Below, piece by piece: positions 22,569 through 31,667 of a stretch of DNA of 64,000 nucleotides. The translations under genes and the position numbers were made by a program. Location of the stretch: assembly GCF_040719375.1 (NCBI RefSeq), contig NZ_JBFDTP010000002.1, forward strand, positions 1,922,001 through 1,986,000, given 5' to 3'. Below the pieces are notes generated by a model that did no database searches, was not told the origin of the DNA, and saw nothing but the letters and a program-made list of their open reading frames with translations. Every line of letters starts with the position of its first letter. The first letter of the stretch is position 1. Source of the DNA: Clostridium sp. AN503. Lineage in GTDB: Bacteria > Bacillota > Clostridia > Lachnospirales > Lachnospiraceae.

Positions 22569-24023
22569 CTAAACCGTTCCATGTTTTCTGTCCGGACGAT
22601 CCTCTCTCTTGGTAAATAACATCTCAAAAGCTGCGATGACACGTTTTCTGGTGTCACATGCCTCGATGATGTCATCTACATATCCTCTCTTTGCGGCTGC
22701 AACTGCGCTGGACTGTAATTCACGGTAAGCGGCTGCCTTTTCATTGATCAGAGCCAGGCTGTCATCTGCCTTTGCGATCTCATCCGCATACATGATCTTG
22801 GCGGCGGCGGTCGCGTCCATCATACCGATGGCTGCGTTCGGCCATGCATATACCATATCTGCCCCGATGGACTTGGAGTTCATAGTCAGATAAGCGGTGC
22901 CGTATGCTTCGCCCACGATCACAGTTACCTTCGGAACACTTGCATTGGCAAATGCATAGGTCAGGCGACCTGCGCTCTTCGCGATCCTGCGCTCAGTGCA
23001 CTTGCTTGCCTTATAGCCTTTTACATTCACCAGGGTTAAAAGCGGGATGTTGAACGCGTCACAGAAGGACACGAACCCGGCAGCCTTTTCACAGCCCTTG
23101 TAGGACAGCACTGCCTCGTACTCCGACTCCTTCACGCCGTTCTCACCATATACTGCGGTGCGGTTGGCAACACAGCCGACGGTTGTCCCGTTAAGACGGA
23201 TAAATCCAGTCACCATGGACGGGTCATATGCCTTCTTCACTTCCATAAAGAAGCCATCATCGGAAATCTGCGCCAGGGCAATGTCTGTTGCGCCCGCACA
23301 GTTCTCAAGATCTGCGCAGATGCGGTTTAAATCATCGCTGCACTCACTGTAGGACATGTCGTCCTCATTGTTTGCCGGAAGGATGGAAACCAGGGTACGG
23401 ATCTGGGAAAGCACCTCGTCCTCGCTGCCGGTGAAATCCACCAGTCCTGTCTCCTCGCTTTGGAACGCAGCGCTTGCCGTATCGCATTTCTCAACACGGT
23501 TGCCGTCGATCGCATTTGGAGCATTTACAAATAATTTCGCGTTCTTCTTTTCCATGAAAATGAAATCTGACATGGCGGAAGATACTGCCATACCGCCGCC
23601 GCAGCTTCCAAAGATCGCGGAGATCTGCGGAACTACGCCGGAGGCCATCGTCTGGCTTAAGTACATGCCGCCAAACCCGTTTAATGCATCGGTTGCCTCC
23701 TGAAGCCTTAAGCCTGCGCAGTCGATCAGTCCGATCACCGGCGCGCCCATCTTCACAGCCATGGAATAGATGCCCTCAATCTTCTTCGCGTGCATCTCGC
23801 CTAAGGAACCGCCCAGTACGGAAGCGTCCTGGCTGTACACGTACACAAGGCTTCCGTCAATGGTACCGTAACCGGTGATCACGCCATCTGCCGGAGTTTC
23901 CTTGTCAGTCATGTTGAAATCAGTGCTTCTCGCTGTAATGTAAGCGCCGACTTCAACAAAACTGCTCTCATCAAGTAATGCATTGATTCTGTTACTTGCT
24001 GATGTTTGTGCTGAATTACTCAT
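22569..24023 (-). CDS. Acyl-CoA carboxyltransferase subunit (methylmalonyl-CoA decarboxylase alpha / 12S type)
   Basis: 484 residues from the ATG at 24023; GGAGG, 8 bp upstream, overlaps an earlier in-frame ATG, which is therefore less likely. It has the crotonase-like two-halves fold of acyl-CoA carboxyltransferases: QDASVLGGSLGEMHAKKI, the oxyanion-hole segment FGSCGGGMAVSSAMSD, and in the C-terminal half VIVGEAYGTAYLTMNSKSIG. Relatives decarboxylate methylmalonyl-CoA or move its carboxyl group to biotin. The acyl-CoA substrate cannot be read from sequence. It is the first gene of the operon; together with the 5S-type subunit it gives the complex two carboxyltransferase activities. Confidence 0.92.
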   Translation of the reverse strand: MSNSAQTSASNRINALLDESSFVEVGAYITARSTDFNMTDKETPADGVITGYGTIDGSLVYVYSQDASVLGGSLGEMHAKKIEGIYSMAVKMGAPVIGLIDCAGLRLQEATDALNGFGGMYLSQTMASGVVPQISAIFGSCGGGMAVSSAMSDFIFMEKKNAKLFVNAPNAIDGNRVEKCDTASAAFQSEETGLVDFTGSEDEVLSQIRTLVSILPANNEDDMSYSECSDDLNRICADLENCAGATDIALAQISDDGFFMEVKKAYDPSMVTGFIRLNGTTVGCVANRTAVYGENGVKESEYEAVLSYKGCEKAAGFVSFCDAFNIPLLTLVNVKGYKASKCTERRIAKSAGRLTYAFANASVPKVTVIVGEAYGTAYLTMNSKSIGADMVYAWPNAAIGMMDATAAAKIMYADEIAKADDSLALINEKAAAYRELQSSAVAAAKRGYVDDIIEACDTRKRVIAAFEMLFTKREDRPDRKHGTV

Positions 24024-24133
24024 TTTGCAATCCTCCATTTTGAAATATTTTCACGATATGCCATAGGATTCACGGAACATTGTTAATAAATCCACAGCAT
24101 ATCGCTTAGTAAATCCAATTTCTGCCGATTATA

Positions 24134-24162
24134 ATTGTATAATGGAGAAGGACAAAATTCAA
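24134..24162 (-). promoter_or_regulatory. Promoter of the decarboxylase operon
   Basis: Minus strand: TTGAAT (24157-24162), 17 bp, TACAAT (24134-24139). The leader before the first start codon is about 105 bp long and contains no clear hairpin. Confidence 0.65.
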
Positions 24163-24229
24163 GTTATTTTTTTAACTTTTTTATTTTTTTGACAAAATAT
24201 AATTAAGTTAATGGCTGCAATTCATCTGG

Positions 24230-25516
24230 TTATTCACACATAAGAAAAAGATCAGCGAATTGTCTGACACAATAAGGCAGATTCCACCGTTCCACAGACG
24301 CGTCTGCATAAAGGGGATAGATCTGGACTGTCTCTCCATTCAGGGTACAGACCACATGCCCTACCAGCTCTCCTGCCTTTACCGGCGCCTCCAGCATATC
24401 CGGCGCCTCCACCCTCTGTTCCACATCCTCATCTTCTGCCAAAAGCAGACGCAGATGCTTCTCATCTTCCCCAAGGCCAGTCGTCAACGGGACCCTGGTG
24501 TCTGTGATCCCCTCTTTCACGGGCAGTTGGGGAAGTTCTGGCTCCTCATACACATCGCGGTATGCATAGTGTTCCTTTCCATATCCGAACAGGGCTTTGG
24601 CATCTGCCCATTTATAAGTCTTGTGCGGAGGCCAGCCGCTGCCTAACAGGGCGATCACAAAGGTCCGCTCCCCGTCTTCAAGCGCCGCCACATAGGAATA
24701 TCCTGCCCCTCCGGTGAAACCGGTCTTTCCGGTCAACGCTCCCTCCATCATATTTAGAAAAGCATTGTGATTGGCGCAGTAATAGGAATATTTTCCGGCT
24801 TTATCTGTGAAACTGTAGCTGGCGGTCCTGGTGATCTCAAGAAACTCCTCCCGTTTAGGAGACTCCTCAATGCAGTAGCGCAGGATCAACGCCAGATCTG
24901 CCGCTGTAGTCCCATGTGTGTACTCAGTTCCATCCGGAGCTGTATAGACGGCGTCCAGGCCATTGGGCGTCACAAAGCAGGTGTCCTTACAGCCGATGTC
25001 CCGGGCTTTCTGGTTCATCATGGCCGCAAATCCCTCCACACTCCCTCCGATATGCTCCGCAATGATGACTGCCGAATCATTGTGTGACTCCAGCATCAGG
25101 GAATAGAGAAGATCTTTTAAATAAAATTCGCTGCCCTTTGATGCTCCCAGATGGACTTTGGGCTGCCCTGCTGCATTGGAAGAGACCGTGCAGATGTCCT
25201 CCATGGAACCGTTTTCCAGAGCCAGGATGCAGGTCATGATCTTCGTGGTGCTCGCCATGGGGCGTGCAGTCCGCTCATCCTTTCCGTATAATATCCTTCC
25301 GCTGTCCGCATCCATGAGGACAGCGCTTAAGGCGTGAAGATTCATTTCGCCGGCTTCCTTTGCATCTGCGGCATCTGCGGCGGCAGGACGCGCAGCGACA
25401 GGGAATACCGCCGGATCCTCCCGGTTCCAGCCCGGCTCCATTCCAGCCGCGCCCCACACGGCAAATCCCAAAGTGATGCCTGCCATCAGGCCATACGCCT
25501 GGAATCGTTTTATCAT
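24230..25516 (-). CDS. D-alanyl-D-alanine carboxypeptidase (penicillin-binding protein, DacF type)
   Basis: 428 residues. An N-terminal signal sequence precedes the three motifs of serine D,D-carboxypeptidases: Ser89-Thr-Thr-Lys92, Ser144-His-Asn146 and Lys264-Thr-Gly266 (KTGFTGGAGY). A C-terminal beta domain (from about 330) follows, but the amphipathic membrane-binding helix expected at the end is short. It removes the terminal D-Ala of peptidoglycan stem peptides at the outer membrane surface. GAGG is 12 bp before the ATG. It diverges from dinB. Confidence 0.92.
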   Translation of the reverse strand: MIKRFQAYGLMAGITLGFAVWGAAGMEPGWNREDPAVFPVAARPAAADAADAKEAGEMNLHALSAVLMDADSGRILYGKDERTARPMASTTKIMTCILALENGSMEDICTVSSNAAGQPKVHLGASKGSEFYLKDLLYSLMLESHNDSAVIIAEHIGGSVEGFAAMMNQKARDIGCKDTCFVTPNGLDAVYTAPDGTEYTHGTTAADLALILRYCIEESPKREEFLEITRTASYSFTDKAGKYSYYCANHNAFLNMMEGALTGKTGFTGGAGYSYVAALEDGERTFVIALLGSGWPPHKTYKWADAKALFGYGKEHYAYRDVYEEPELPQLPVKEGITDTRVPLTTGLGEDEKHLRLLLAEDEDVEQRVEAPDMLEAPVKAGELVGHVVCTLNGETVQIYPLYADASVERWNLPYCVRQFADLFLMCE

Positions 25517-25618
25517 AGTTTTGCAGCCTCGTCAGGAAAATAATATTACTAGATTCCTATTCTGGATTTTTAAGAAATATTCTGATATACTCACGTTAGA
25601 AATGAAAGGAGGCCGGCC

Positions 25619-26869
25619 ATGTCCCGTCCACGCCTGATATTCCACATTGATGTAAACTCCGCGTTCTTGAGCTGGGAGTCCGTCTACCGCTTAAAACAGG
25701 ACCCGTCCGCCCTGGATCTGCGCACCATCCCATCCGCAGTCGGTGGTGACGCCAGTTCCCGGCACGGCATTGTCCTTGCCAAGTCCACTCCTGCAAAGAA
25801 ATACGGGATCACCACCGCCGAGCCTCTCATATCCGCCCTGCGCAAATGCCCGGAGCTGGTCATCGTCCCATCGCGTTTTGACCTCTACCTGGACTACTCC
25901 CGGAAGCTGATCAGCCTGCTCATGGACTACACCCCGGATATTGAGCAGTTCAGCATTGACGAAGCGTTCCTGGATATGACAGAAACCATCCACCTGTTCG
26001 GTTCCCCCGTCCAGGTCGCAGATCAGATCCGCAGCCGGGTCTATCAGGAGCTGGGTTTTACCGTCAACGTGGGGATCGCTCCCAACAAGCTGTTGGCAAA
26101 GATGGCATCCGACTTTGAAAAGCCGGATAAGACTCATACCCTCTATATGGAAGAGATCCCTAAAAAAATGTGGCCGCTTCCACTCCGCAGCCTGTTCTTC
26201 GTCGGAGGAGCCGCCGCTTCCAAGATGGAGCGGATCGGCCTGCACACCATAGGAGATGTGGCTGCCTGCGATCCCCACATTTTAAAGATCCATTTGGGTG
26301 ACAAATACAGCGTCCTGATCCACCAGTATGCCAACGGCATCGACGACGACCCGGTGGCAGAAAAAGAACCGGTCAACAAAGGCTACGGCAACAGTATCAC
26401 CCTCCCCCGCGACGTATCTGATTATGAAACTGCCTGCCAGGTGCTCCTGGCTCTCAGCGAGACGGTGGGCGCACGTCTGAGAGAAAAGCAGGTGAGGAGC
26501 AACTGTATCTGCGTTGAGTTAAAGGACTGGCAGTTTAGCAGCCAGTCCCACCAGACCACTCTGGAGGTCCCGACTGACTCCACCACAGTCCTCTACCAGA
26601 CCGCATGCCGGCTGCTCAGGGAATTCTGGGATCTGACCCCGGTCCGTCTGATCGGGCTTCGGGCTACCCGGATCTCCGAGGACCATTTTGAGCAGATGAG
26701 CCTCTTTGAGACTCCTCAGTCCCGGAAAATGAAGGAGCTGGAAAAAGCCGTTGACACCATACGCGGCAAATACGGCATCGACAGCATCAAGCGCGCCAGC
26801 TTTTTAAAAGAAGACACGGTTGTAGACCACGCTGTAAGCAAAAATAAACATTTAAAACAGAAGGAATGA
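25619..26869 (+). CDS. dinB: DNA polymerase IV (Y family)
   Basis: 416 residues. Catalytic motifs of Y-family polymerases are present: FHIDVNSAFLSWE (metal-binding Asp10) and FSIDEAFLD (about 115-123), then a helix-hairpin-helix (VGGAAASKMERIGLHTIGDV) and little-finger domain. QMSLFE near residue 360 is a beta-clamp binding motif, which supports a functional translesion enzyme. AAAGGAGG precedes the ATG by 9 bp. I see no LexA box (GAACN4GTTC) in the 102-bp divergent gap. The RluA-type gene starts 3 bp downstream, so the two are probably co-transcribed. Confidence 0.95.
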   Translation: MSRPRLIFHIDVNSAFLSWESVYRLKQDPSALDLRTIPSAVGGDASSRHGIVLAKSTPAKKYGITTAEPLISALRKCPELVIVPSRFDLYLDYSRKLISLLMDYTPDIEQFSIDEAFLDMTETIHLFGSPVQVADQIRSRVYQELGFTVNVGIAPNKLLAKMASDFEKPDKTHTLYMEEIPKKMWPLPLRSLFFVGGAAASKMERIGLHTIGDVAACDPHILKIHLGDKYSVLIHQYANGIDDDPVAEKEPVNKGYGNSITLPRDVSDYETACQVLLALSETVGARLREKQVRSNCICVELKDWQFSSQSHQTTLEVPTDSTTVLYQTACRLLREFWDLTPVRLIGLRATRISEDHFEQMSLFETPQSRKMKELEKAVDTIRGKYGIDSIKRASFLKEDTVVDHAVSKNKHLKQKE

Positions 26870-26872
26870 CAT

Positions 26873-27775
26873 ATGACGCCAGTTTTTCACTATTCCGCGC
26901 CGGAAGCAGGGATGACCGTAGAGGATCTGCTCCTGGCAAACGGCTATTCCCGCCGCCTGATCATCGATCTGAAGAAATCTCCTTCCGGCCTCACCATAGA
27001 CAAAACCCATGTCTATGTGACCCGCCGGATGGAGGCTGGAGAGGTCCTGACCGTACAGCTTCCCAGGGAAACTGTTTCCCACAGGATCGTTCCCACGCAG
27101 ATGCCCCTTGACATCCTGTATGAGGACCGGGACATCCTTGTGGTCAACAAGGCGGCAAATGTCCCCATACATCCCTCCCAGGGCCATTTTTCAAACTCTC
27201 TCGCAAACGGCATGGCCTGGTATTTTGCACAAAAGGGCGACCACTTCACCTACCGGGTCATCAACCGCCTCGACCGCGATACCACCGGGCTTTTAATCCT
27301 TGCAAAACACGGCCTGAGCGCCTGTATCCTCTCCGATATGGTAAAAACGCGCCAGATCCGCCGCACCTATCTTGCGGCAGTTTCCGGGGATATCCGCCAG
27401 TACGGAGCCTGCGGCGTCATCGATGCCCCCATCGCACGGGTGGATGGCTCCACCATCGAGAGACAGGTTGATTTTATCCATGGAGAGCCTGCCGTTACCC
27501 ACTACCGCTTCCTCTCCTATCACCCTGGCCTGGACGCCTCGCTGTTGGAACTGCAGTTGGAGACCGGACGCACCCATCAGATCCGGGTCCATATGAAACA
27601 CACAGGATACCCGCTGTTTGGGGATTTCCTTTATCATCCTGACTACCGTTATATCGGGCGGCAGAGTCTTCACTCCTGGAAGCTTGCCTTTTCTCATCCC
27701 ATAACAAAAGAACCGCTGTCCTTTACGGCAGCGGTCCCCGAGGATATGCAGATATTTATATGCGCAGGCCTTTAG
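26873..27775 (+). CDS. RluA-family 23S rRNA/tRNA pseudouridine synthase
   Basis: 300 residues. An S4-like N-terminal part (residues 14-65) precedes the catalytic domain. The active-site motif is INRLDRDTTGLLILAK, with Asp of RLD as the nucleophile, followed by the family segments RRTYLAAVSG and TGRTHQIRVHMKHTGYPLFGD. It converts specific uridines in structured RNA to pseudouridine; the exact target (RluC, RluD or other) cannot be told. Its last 20 bp overlap the convergent methyltransferase gene. Confidence 0.93.
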   Translation: MTPVFHYSAPEAGMTVEDLLLANGYSRRLIIDLKKSPSGLTIDKTHVYVTRRMEAGEVLTVQLPRETVSHRIVPTQMPLDILYEDRDILVVNKAANVPIHPSQGHFSNSLANGMAWYFAQKGDHFTYRVINRLDRDTTGLLILAKHGLSACILSDMVKTRQIRRTYLAAVSGDIRQYGACGVIDAPIARVDGSTIERQVDFIHGEPAVTHYRFLSYHPGLDASLLELQLETGRTHQIRVHMKHTGYPLFGDFLYHPDYRYIGRQSLHSWKLAFSHPITKEPLSFTAAVPEDMQIFICAGL

Positions 27776-29186
27776 GGTAATGATTCTTCAATACGCCGGA
27801 AACGGCCTTTGCCCAGCCGGTCGAATAGCCGTCCACACACACCAGAGTCCAGCCATTGCCTGCACTGTCGTCAGAAATGGTATTGCCGGAAAGATATGCC
27901 AGGATCTCGGCGCCGTCCCCGGATAAGTCCACGGACCGCTTCACCTGCTCCGGACGCAGCGCCAGAGCCAGGGCATGGGAAGGTTCCAGGCGTTTCTTCT
28001 TCAGCGTCCCCAGATGCAGGCCCGGGCGCAGCACACGGAGGCCGGAGAAATCCGGCATCCCGTCGGGAAGGCGGTACACCTGCTCCCCGAACAGGATCAG
28101 ATTCTCCAGGAGGCTTTCTGCTGCAGCCGGATCTGCTGACATTTCAGCAATGAATTCCTGCACAACCTTTTTTCCCTCTTTGTCATTCCAGAAGCCGGAG
28201 GCCGTCCCCTTCCTGCTCTTCAAGCGCTTCCCTGCCCCCTCTTCTGCCCGTTTCTCAAGCAGCGCCAGATAATGCCCCTCACCCTCCGCTTTGTGCGGCC
28301 AGATCCTGTAAGTGTCAGAAAGCTCGGGACAGCTTCGCGTGCTCCATTCCGGATGACCGGAGGACAGTCCACACAGGAGCCAGTTCTCTTTCGCCTTCAC
28401 AATGGAAAATTCCGGGTGGCGTTCCAGAAACCATGCGATCCCGTCCTCGTCCTCCTCCGGCGAAAACGTACAGGTGGAGTACACCAGTCTGCCGCCCGGC
28501 TTTAGCATCTCTGCCGCGTTGTCCAGGATCTCCTGCTGGCGGGCTCTACAGATCTCCACATTCTGTCCGCTCCACTCCTGCCTGGCCTGCTCATCTTTTC
28601 GGAACATCCCTTCTCCGGAGCAGGGCGCATCCACCACGATCCCGTCAAAAAATCCCTGGAAATAAGGGAGTAACCTGCCCGAATCTTCGTTTGTCACCAC
28701 AGCGTTTTGGATCCCCATCCGTTCCACATTCTGGGACAGGATCTTTGCCCTGGCCGGGTGGATCTCATTGCTGATGAGGAGCCCCTCCCCGCACAGCCGC
28801 TCCGCAATGTGGGTCGTCTTTCCTCCCGGTGCCGCGCACAGATCCAGGATGCGTTCTCCCGGCTGGGGATCTAAGAGAGAGACCACAGCCATGGCGCTCG
28901 GCTCCTGGATATAGTACACCCCGGCTTCATGGTAGGGATGGCGCCCCGGCCTTGCGGCCCCGTCATAGTAAAATCCCTCACGGCACCATGGCACCGGCCT
29001 CAAGGAAAACCGCTGCCGGCAGTGTGCCGCCATCTGCTGCAGGTCTCCCTTCAGCGTATTAAAACGAAGCCCCTGGACACGCTCCATCCCGTAGCTGTCC
29101 GCAAACGCCCCGTATTCTTCTCCCAAAAGCCCACGCATCTTTTCCTCAAATGCTTCCGGCAGTCTGACCGTTTCTCCTTCTCTCAT
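27756..29186 (-). CDS. RsmB/RsmF-type rRNA m5C methyltransferase
   Basis: 476 residues from the ATG at 29186 (GGAG 11 bp upstream; a GTG four codons earlier overlaps that site). The SAM-binding motif LDLCAAPGGKTTHIAE is followed by the two catalytic cysteine motifs, VDAPCSGEGMFRKD and STCTFSPEEDEDG. After the methyltransferase domain comes a C-terminal region of about 180 residues as in Firmicute RsmF-like proteins, probably an RNA-binding domain. It makes 5-methylcytidine in 16S rRNA by family knowledge. The gene is downstream of the SulP transporter gene with 18 bp between. Confidence 0.92.
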   Translation of the reverse strand: MREGETVRLPEAFEEKMRGLLGEEYGAFADSYGMERVQGLRFNTLKGDLQQMAAHCRQRFSLRPVPWCREGFYYDGAARPGRHPYHEAGVYYIQEPSAMAVVSLLDPQPGERILDLCAAPGGKTTHIAERLCGEGLLISNEIHPARAKILSQNVERMGIQNAVVTNEDSGRLLPYFQGFFDGIVVDAPCSGEGMFRKDEQARQEWSGQNVEICRARQQEILDNAAEMLKPGGRLVYSTCTFSPEEDEDGIAWFLERHPEFSIVKAKENWLLCGLSSGHPEWSTRSCPELSDTYRIWPHKAEGEGHYLALLEKRAEEGAGKRLKSRKGTASGFWNDKEGKKVVQEFIAEMSADPAAAESLLENLILFGEQVYRLPDGMPDFSGLRVLRPGLHLGTLKKKRLEPSHALALALRPEQVKRSVDLSGDGAEILAYLSGNTISDDSAGNGWTLVCVDGYSTGWAKAVSGVLKNHYPKGLRI

Positions 29187-29204
29187 AGCTGTTATCACTC
29201 CATC

Positions 29205-30854
29205 TCAATATTCTGATATGATCTCCTCCGCTCTGCGCAGCGCAGCATCAATGTTCTCGCAGAAATTATCCTCACCGATCCGTTTTGCAATGCCCGCTTT
29301 CTCCATCACTTCGCGGGGATGGCTGTTCACATGGGATAACAGAAGCGTGATATGACGGTTCTCACACCGGTTCAGGAAATCCTCCATGTGCTGCAGAGCT
29401 GTGATATCAATGCTGGGGACGCCACGCATCCTCAGGATCATCACCTTTGTGCGCGGTCCCGCCGTGATGTTCATCATCTCATCCACCGTCGCAAAGAAGA
29501 CAGGACCTTCTATCTCATAAACTACCGTATGGTTCGGGACCCTGCGCAGCCTTAAGCTTCCCGGATCGTCCTCCGCCCCATATTCCCACTCCCGGACCTT
29601 CGTCACATCCGACATCCGCCGCATAAAGAGGATGGCAGACATCATGACCCCCATCTCCACTGCAAACAGAAGGTCCACCAGCACGCCGGAAACAAATGTG
29701 ACCATCAGCACCGCAAAATCCGATCTGGGCGCATGCTTTGCCATGAACACAAATTCCCGCCAGTTGCTCATATTATAAGCGACCATAATGAGCACTGCCG
29801 ACAGGGCCGGTATGGGGATATATCCGGCAAGCGGCATCATAAACAGGAGCACCAGCAGCACAGTCACGCTGTGGACCAGTCCCGCCACCGGGGTCCTGCC
29901 GCCGTTTTTTACACTGCCGGAAGCACGCGCCACCGCACCTGCCACCGGCACAGCTCCAAAAAATCCGCAGAAGATATTGGCAATCCCCTGGGCGATCAGC
30001 TCCTGGTTCGAGTCATGACGCTCCCCCAAAAGCCCATCCGTCACCACGCAGGCCAGAAGGGAGACGATCGCAATCAGGATCGCCAGCGTCACCGCCGACG
30101 GGATCAGGGCCTCGATCATGCTCCAGGTCACTTCAGGTACGGCAAATTCCGGGAAATGGGATGGAAGCGTCCCATACACGCTCCGGATGGTTGCCACATC
30201 CAGTTTCAGAATCATGACAGCAGGCGTCGTCACCAGAATGGCAGCCAGGGAAGCCGGCACCCGCGAGGTGATCTTCGGCAGCAGAACCAGGATCGCCAGC
30301 GCCGCCGCTCCTACGGCAAGGGACGGCAGGCTTATGGTGTGCATCACTCCGGCATAAGCGATAAACTTGTCCATCACCTTTACCGGGATATCCCCCATCT
30401 CCAGCCCGAAAAAGCCTTTGAGCTGGCCGGAGAATATCCCCATGGCTATGCCTGCCGTAAACCCCAACGTAATGGTGCGCGGAATGTACTTTAAAAGCGC
30501 CCCAAACCGCAAAACCCCCATAAGGATCAGAAAAATACCCGCCATGATGCTGGCAACAGCAAGTCCCGTCAGGCCAAACTCCTCCACGATCGTGAACACG
30601 GTCATGACGGTCGCCGCTGTAGCCCCTCCGATATTGACTTTACTGCCGCCTAACAGGGACACAAAAAAACCGCCTATGACCGCAGAATACAGCCCACGCT
30701 CCGGGCTCATGCCTGAGGCGATCGCCAGCGCCACCGAAAGCGGAAATGCGATCACCGCCACCAGTATCCCTGCTGTCACATCCTTTTTAAACTGCCCTGC
30801 CCCATACCCCTTCATACAGGTCAGGATCTTCGGTTCCATCTTCTGCATTTTCAT
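29205..30854 (-). CDS. SulP-family inorganic anion transporter with STAS domain
   Basis: 549 residues from the ATG at 30854, preceded by GGGGAAGAGG; the open frame extends 49 codons upstream but without a ribosome binding site. Ten to twelve membrane spans begin with DVTAGILVAVIAFPLSVALA, the SulP signature, and a C-terminal cytoplasmic STAS domain (about 440-549, EGPVFFATVDEM, PSIDITALQHMEDF) closes it. The family carries sulfate, bicarbonate or dicarboxylates; the substrate is not predictable here. No sulfur-assimilation genes or carbonic anhydrase are adjacent. Confidence 0.92.
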   Translation of the reverse strand: MKMQKMEPKILTCMKGYGAGQFKKDVTAGILVAVIAFPLSVALAIASGMSPERGLYSAVIGGFFVSLLGGSKVNIGGATAATVMTVFTIVEEFGLTGLAVASIMAGIFLILMGVLRFGALLKYIPRTITLGFTAGIAMGIFSGQLKGFFGLEMGDIPVKVMDKFIAYAGVMHTISLPSLAVGAAALAILVLLPKITSRVPASLAAILVTTPAVMILKLDVATIRSVYGTLPSHFPEFAVPEVTWSMIEALIPSAVTLAILIAIVSLLACVVTDGLLGERHDSNQELIAQGIANIFCGFFGAVPVAGAVARASGSVKNGGRTPVAGLVHSVTVLLVLLFMMPLAGYIPIPALSAVLIMVAYNMSNWREFVFMAKHAPRSDFAVLMVTFVSGVLVDLLFAVEMGVMMSAILFMRRMSDVTKVREWEYGAEDDPGSLRLRRVPNHTVVYEIEGPVFFATVDEMMNITAGPRTKVMILRMRGVPSIDITALQHMEDFLNRCENRHITLLLSHVNSHPREVMEKAGIAKRIGEDNFCENIDAALRRAEEIISEY

Positions 30855-30962
30855 GATCCTCTTCCCCTTTGTACCGTCATTCTTCCTTCTATGTCCAATT
30901 ATATCGGCCCCATGCGGCGCTTTCAAGTTTTTTCCCGGATACAATGGAGGAATATTGGGGAC

Positions 30963-31005
30963 AAAATAAAAAGCCACATGCCCGTCATACGACAGACACA
31001 TGACT
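30963..31005 (-). terminator. Terminator of the DUF6465 gene
   Basis: On the minus strand a 15-bp stem with several G-U pairs (arms 30972-30986 and 30991-31005, GTAT loop) is followed by TTTTTATTTT, starting 36 bp after the stop codon. Confidence 0.75.
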
Positions 31006-31041
31006 CTTTTTGCGAATCACGATCAGTTGATCTCTCAATGA

Positions 31042-31512
31042 TCACAATACGATCTTATAATCGTCAGAACCTTCTCCGTTTACTACATAGTAAGCAACGT
31101 TCTCTTCCGGTTTCACGTAAATTTCGATGGTTTTGATCTCGACACCCTTGTTGGCTGCCTGAAACGCCTTGGTGGCTGCTGCCAGCACTTCCCTGGCTGC
31201 GATCTGCTTCCCGGCATACTCGATCACAACTGCTGCCGCCGGTTCTGCTTTCTTTACCGGCGCCTTCTTAGCCGCCGGAGCTTTTTTTACGGTTTCTTTC
31301 TTCGGAGCTGCCTCTTTTTTCACAGCCGGTTTCTTCTCAGTGGTCTTCGCAGCTGCCTTCGGTGCTGCTTTCTTTACAGTCTCTTTCGCCGGTGCTTTTG
31401 CCTCCGTCTTTGGCGCCTCTGCCTTCGGGGCTGCCACTTTTGCAGGTTCTGCCTTCGGTGCTGCCGCTTTTGTTTCCACAGCTTTTACGGCATCCTTTTT
31501 TTCTACTGCCAT
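31042..31512 (-). CDS. Lys/Ala/Pro-rich DUF6465-type protein
   Basis: 156 residues in two parts. Residues 1-97 consist almost only of Ala, Lys, Glu, Pro, Thr and Val in short repeats such as KKAPAAKK and KAEAPKTEAK, resembling bacterial histone H1-like tails. Residues 98-156 form a small folded domain (VVIEYAGKQIAAREVLAAAT to GEGSDDYKIVL) that I recall as DUF6465 in Lachnospiraceae. Function is unknown; nucleoid binding is suggested by composition only. A perfect consensus promoter and a strong terminator make it a single-gene, probably highly expressed unit. GAGGAGG precedes the ATG. Confidence 0.8.
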   Translation of the reverse strand: MAVEKKDAVKAVETKAAAPKAEPAKVAAPKAEAPKTEAKAPAKETVKKAAPKAAAKTTEKKPAVKKEAAPKKETVKKAPAAKKAPVKKAEPAAAVVIEYAGKQIAAREVLAAATKAFQAANKGVEIKTIEIYVKPEENVAYYVVNGEGSDDYKIVL

Positions 31513-31586
31513 ACTTTTTTCCTCCTCGTTTGAATCCGGAAGTATTGCTCCCTTATTCCCGTCGTCGGTCCGACCACGTTGAGGGA

Positions 31587-31615
31587 ATTATAAATCTGTT
31601 TCTTTATTTTGTCAA
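31587..31615 (-). promoter_or_regulatory. Consensus sigma-A promoter of the DUF6465 gene
   Basis: Minus strand: TTGACA (31610-31615), 17 bp, TATAAT (31587-31592), a perfect match at both boxes and optimal spacing. Confidence 0.9.
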
Positions 31616-31667
31616 CATAATACCCCGAATTCGGGCAAAAATCGGTTAAAAACGTCATTTCTTTGAG

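Noticed and set aside
25517..25618. LexA box for dinB
   Set aside because: No GAACN4GTTC or close match is present in the divergent gap.
29733..30494. 253-codon open frame on the plus strand
   Set aside because: Antisense to the SulP gene and rich in His, Arg and Gln, the usual composition of a shadow frame.
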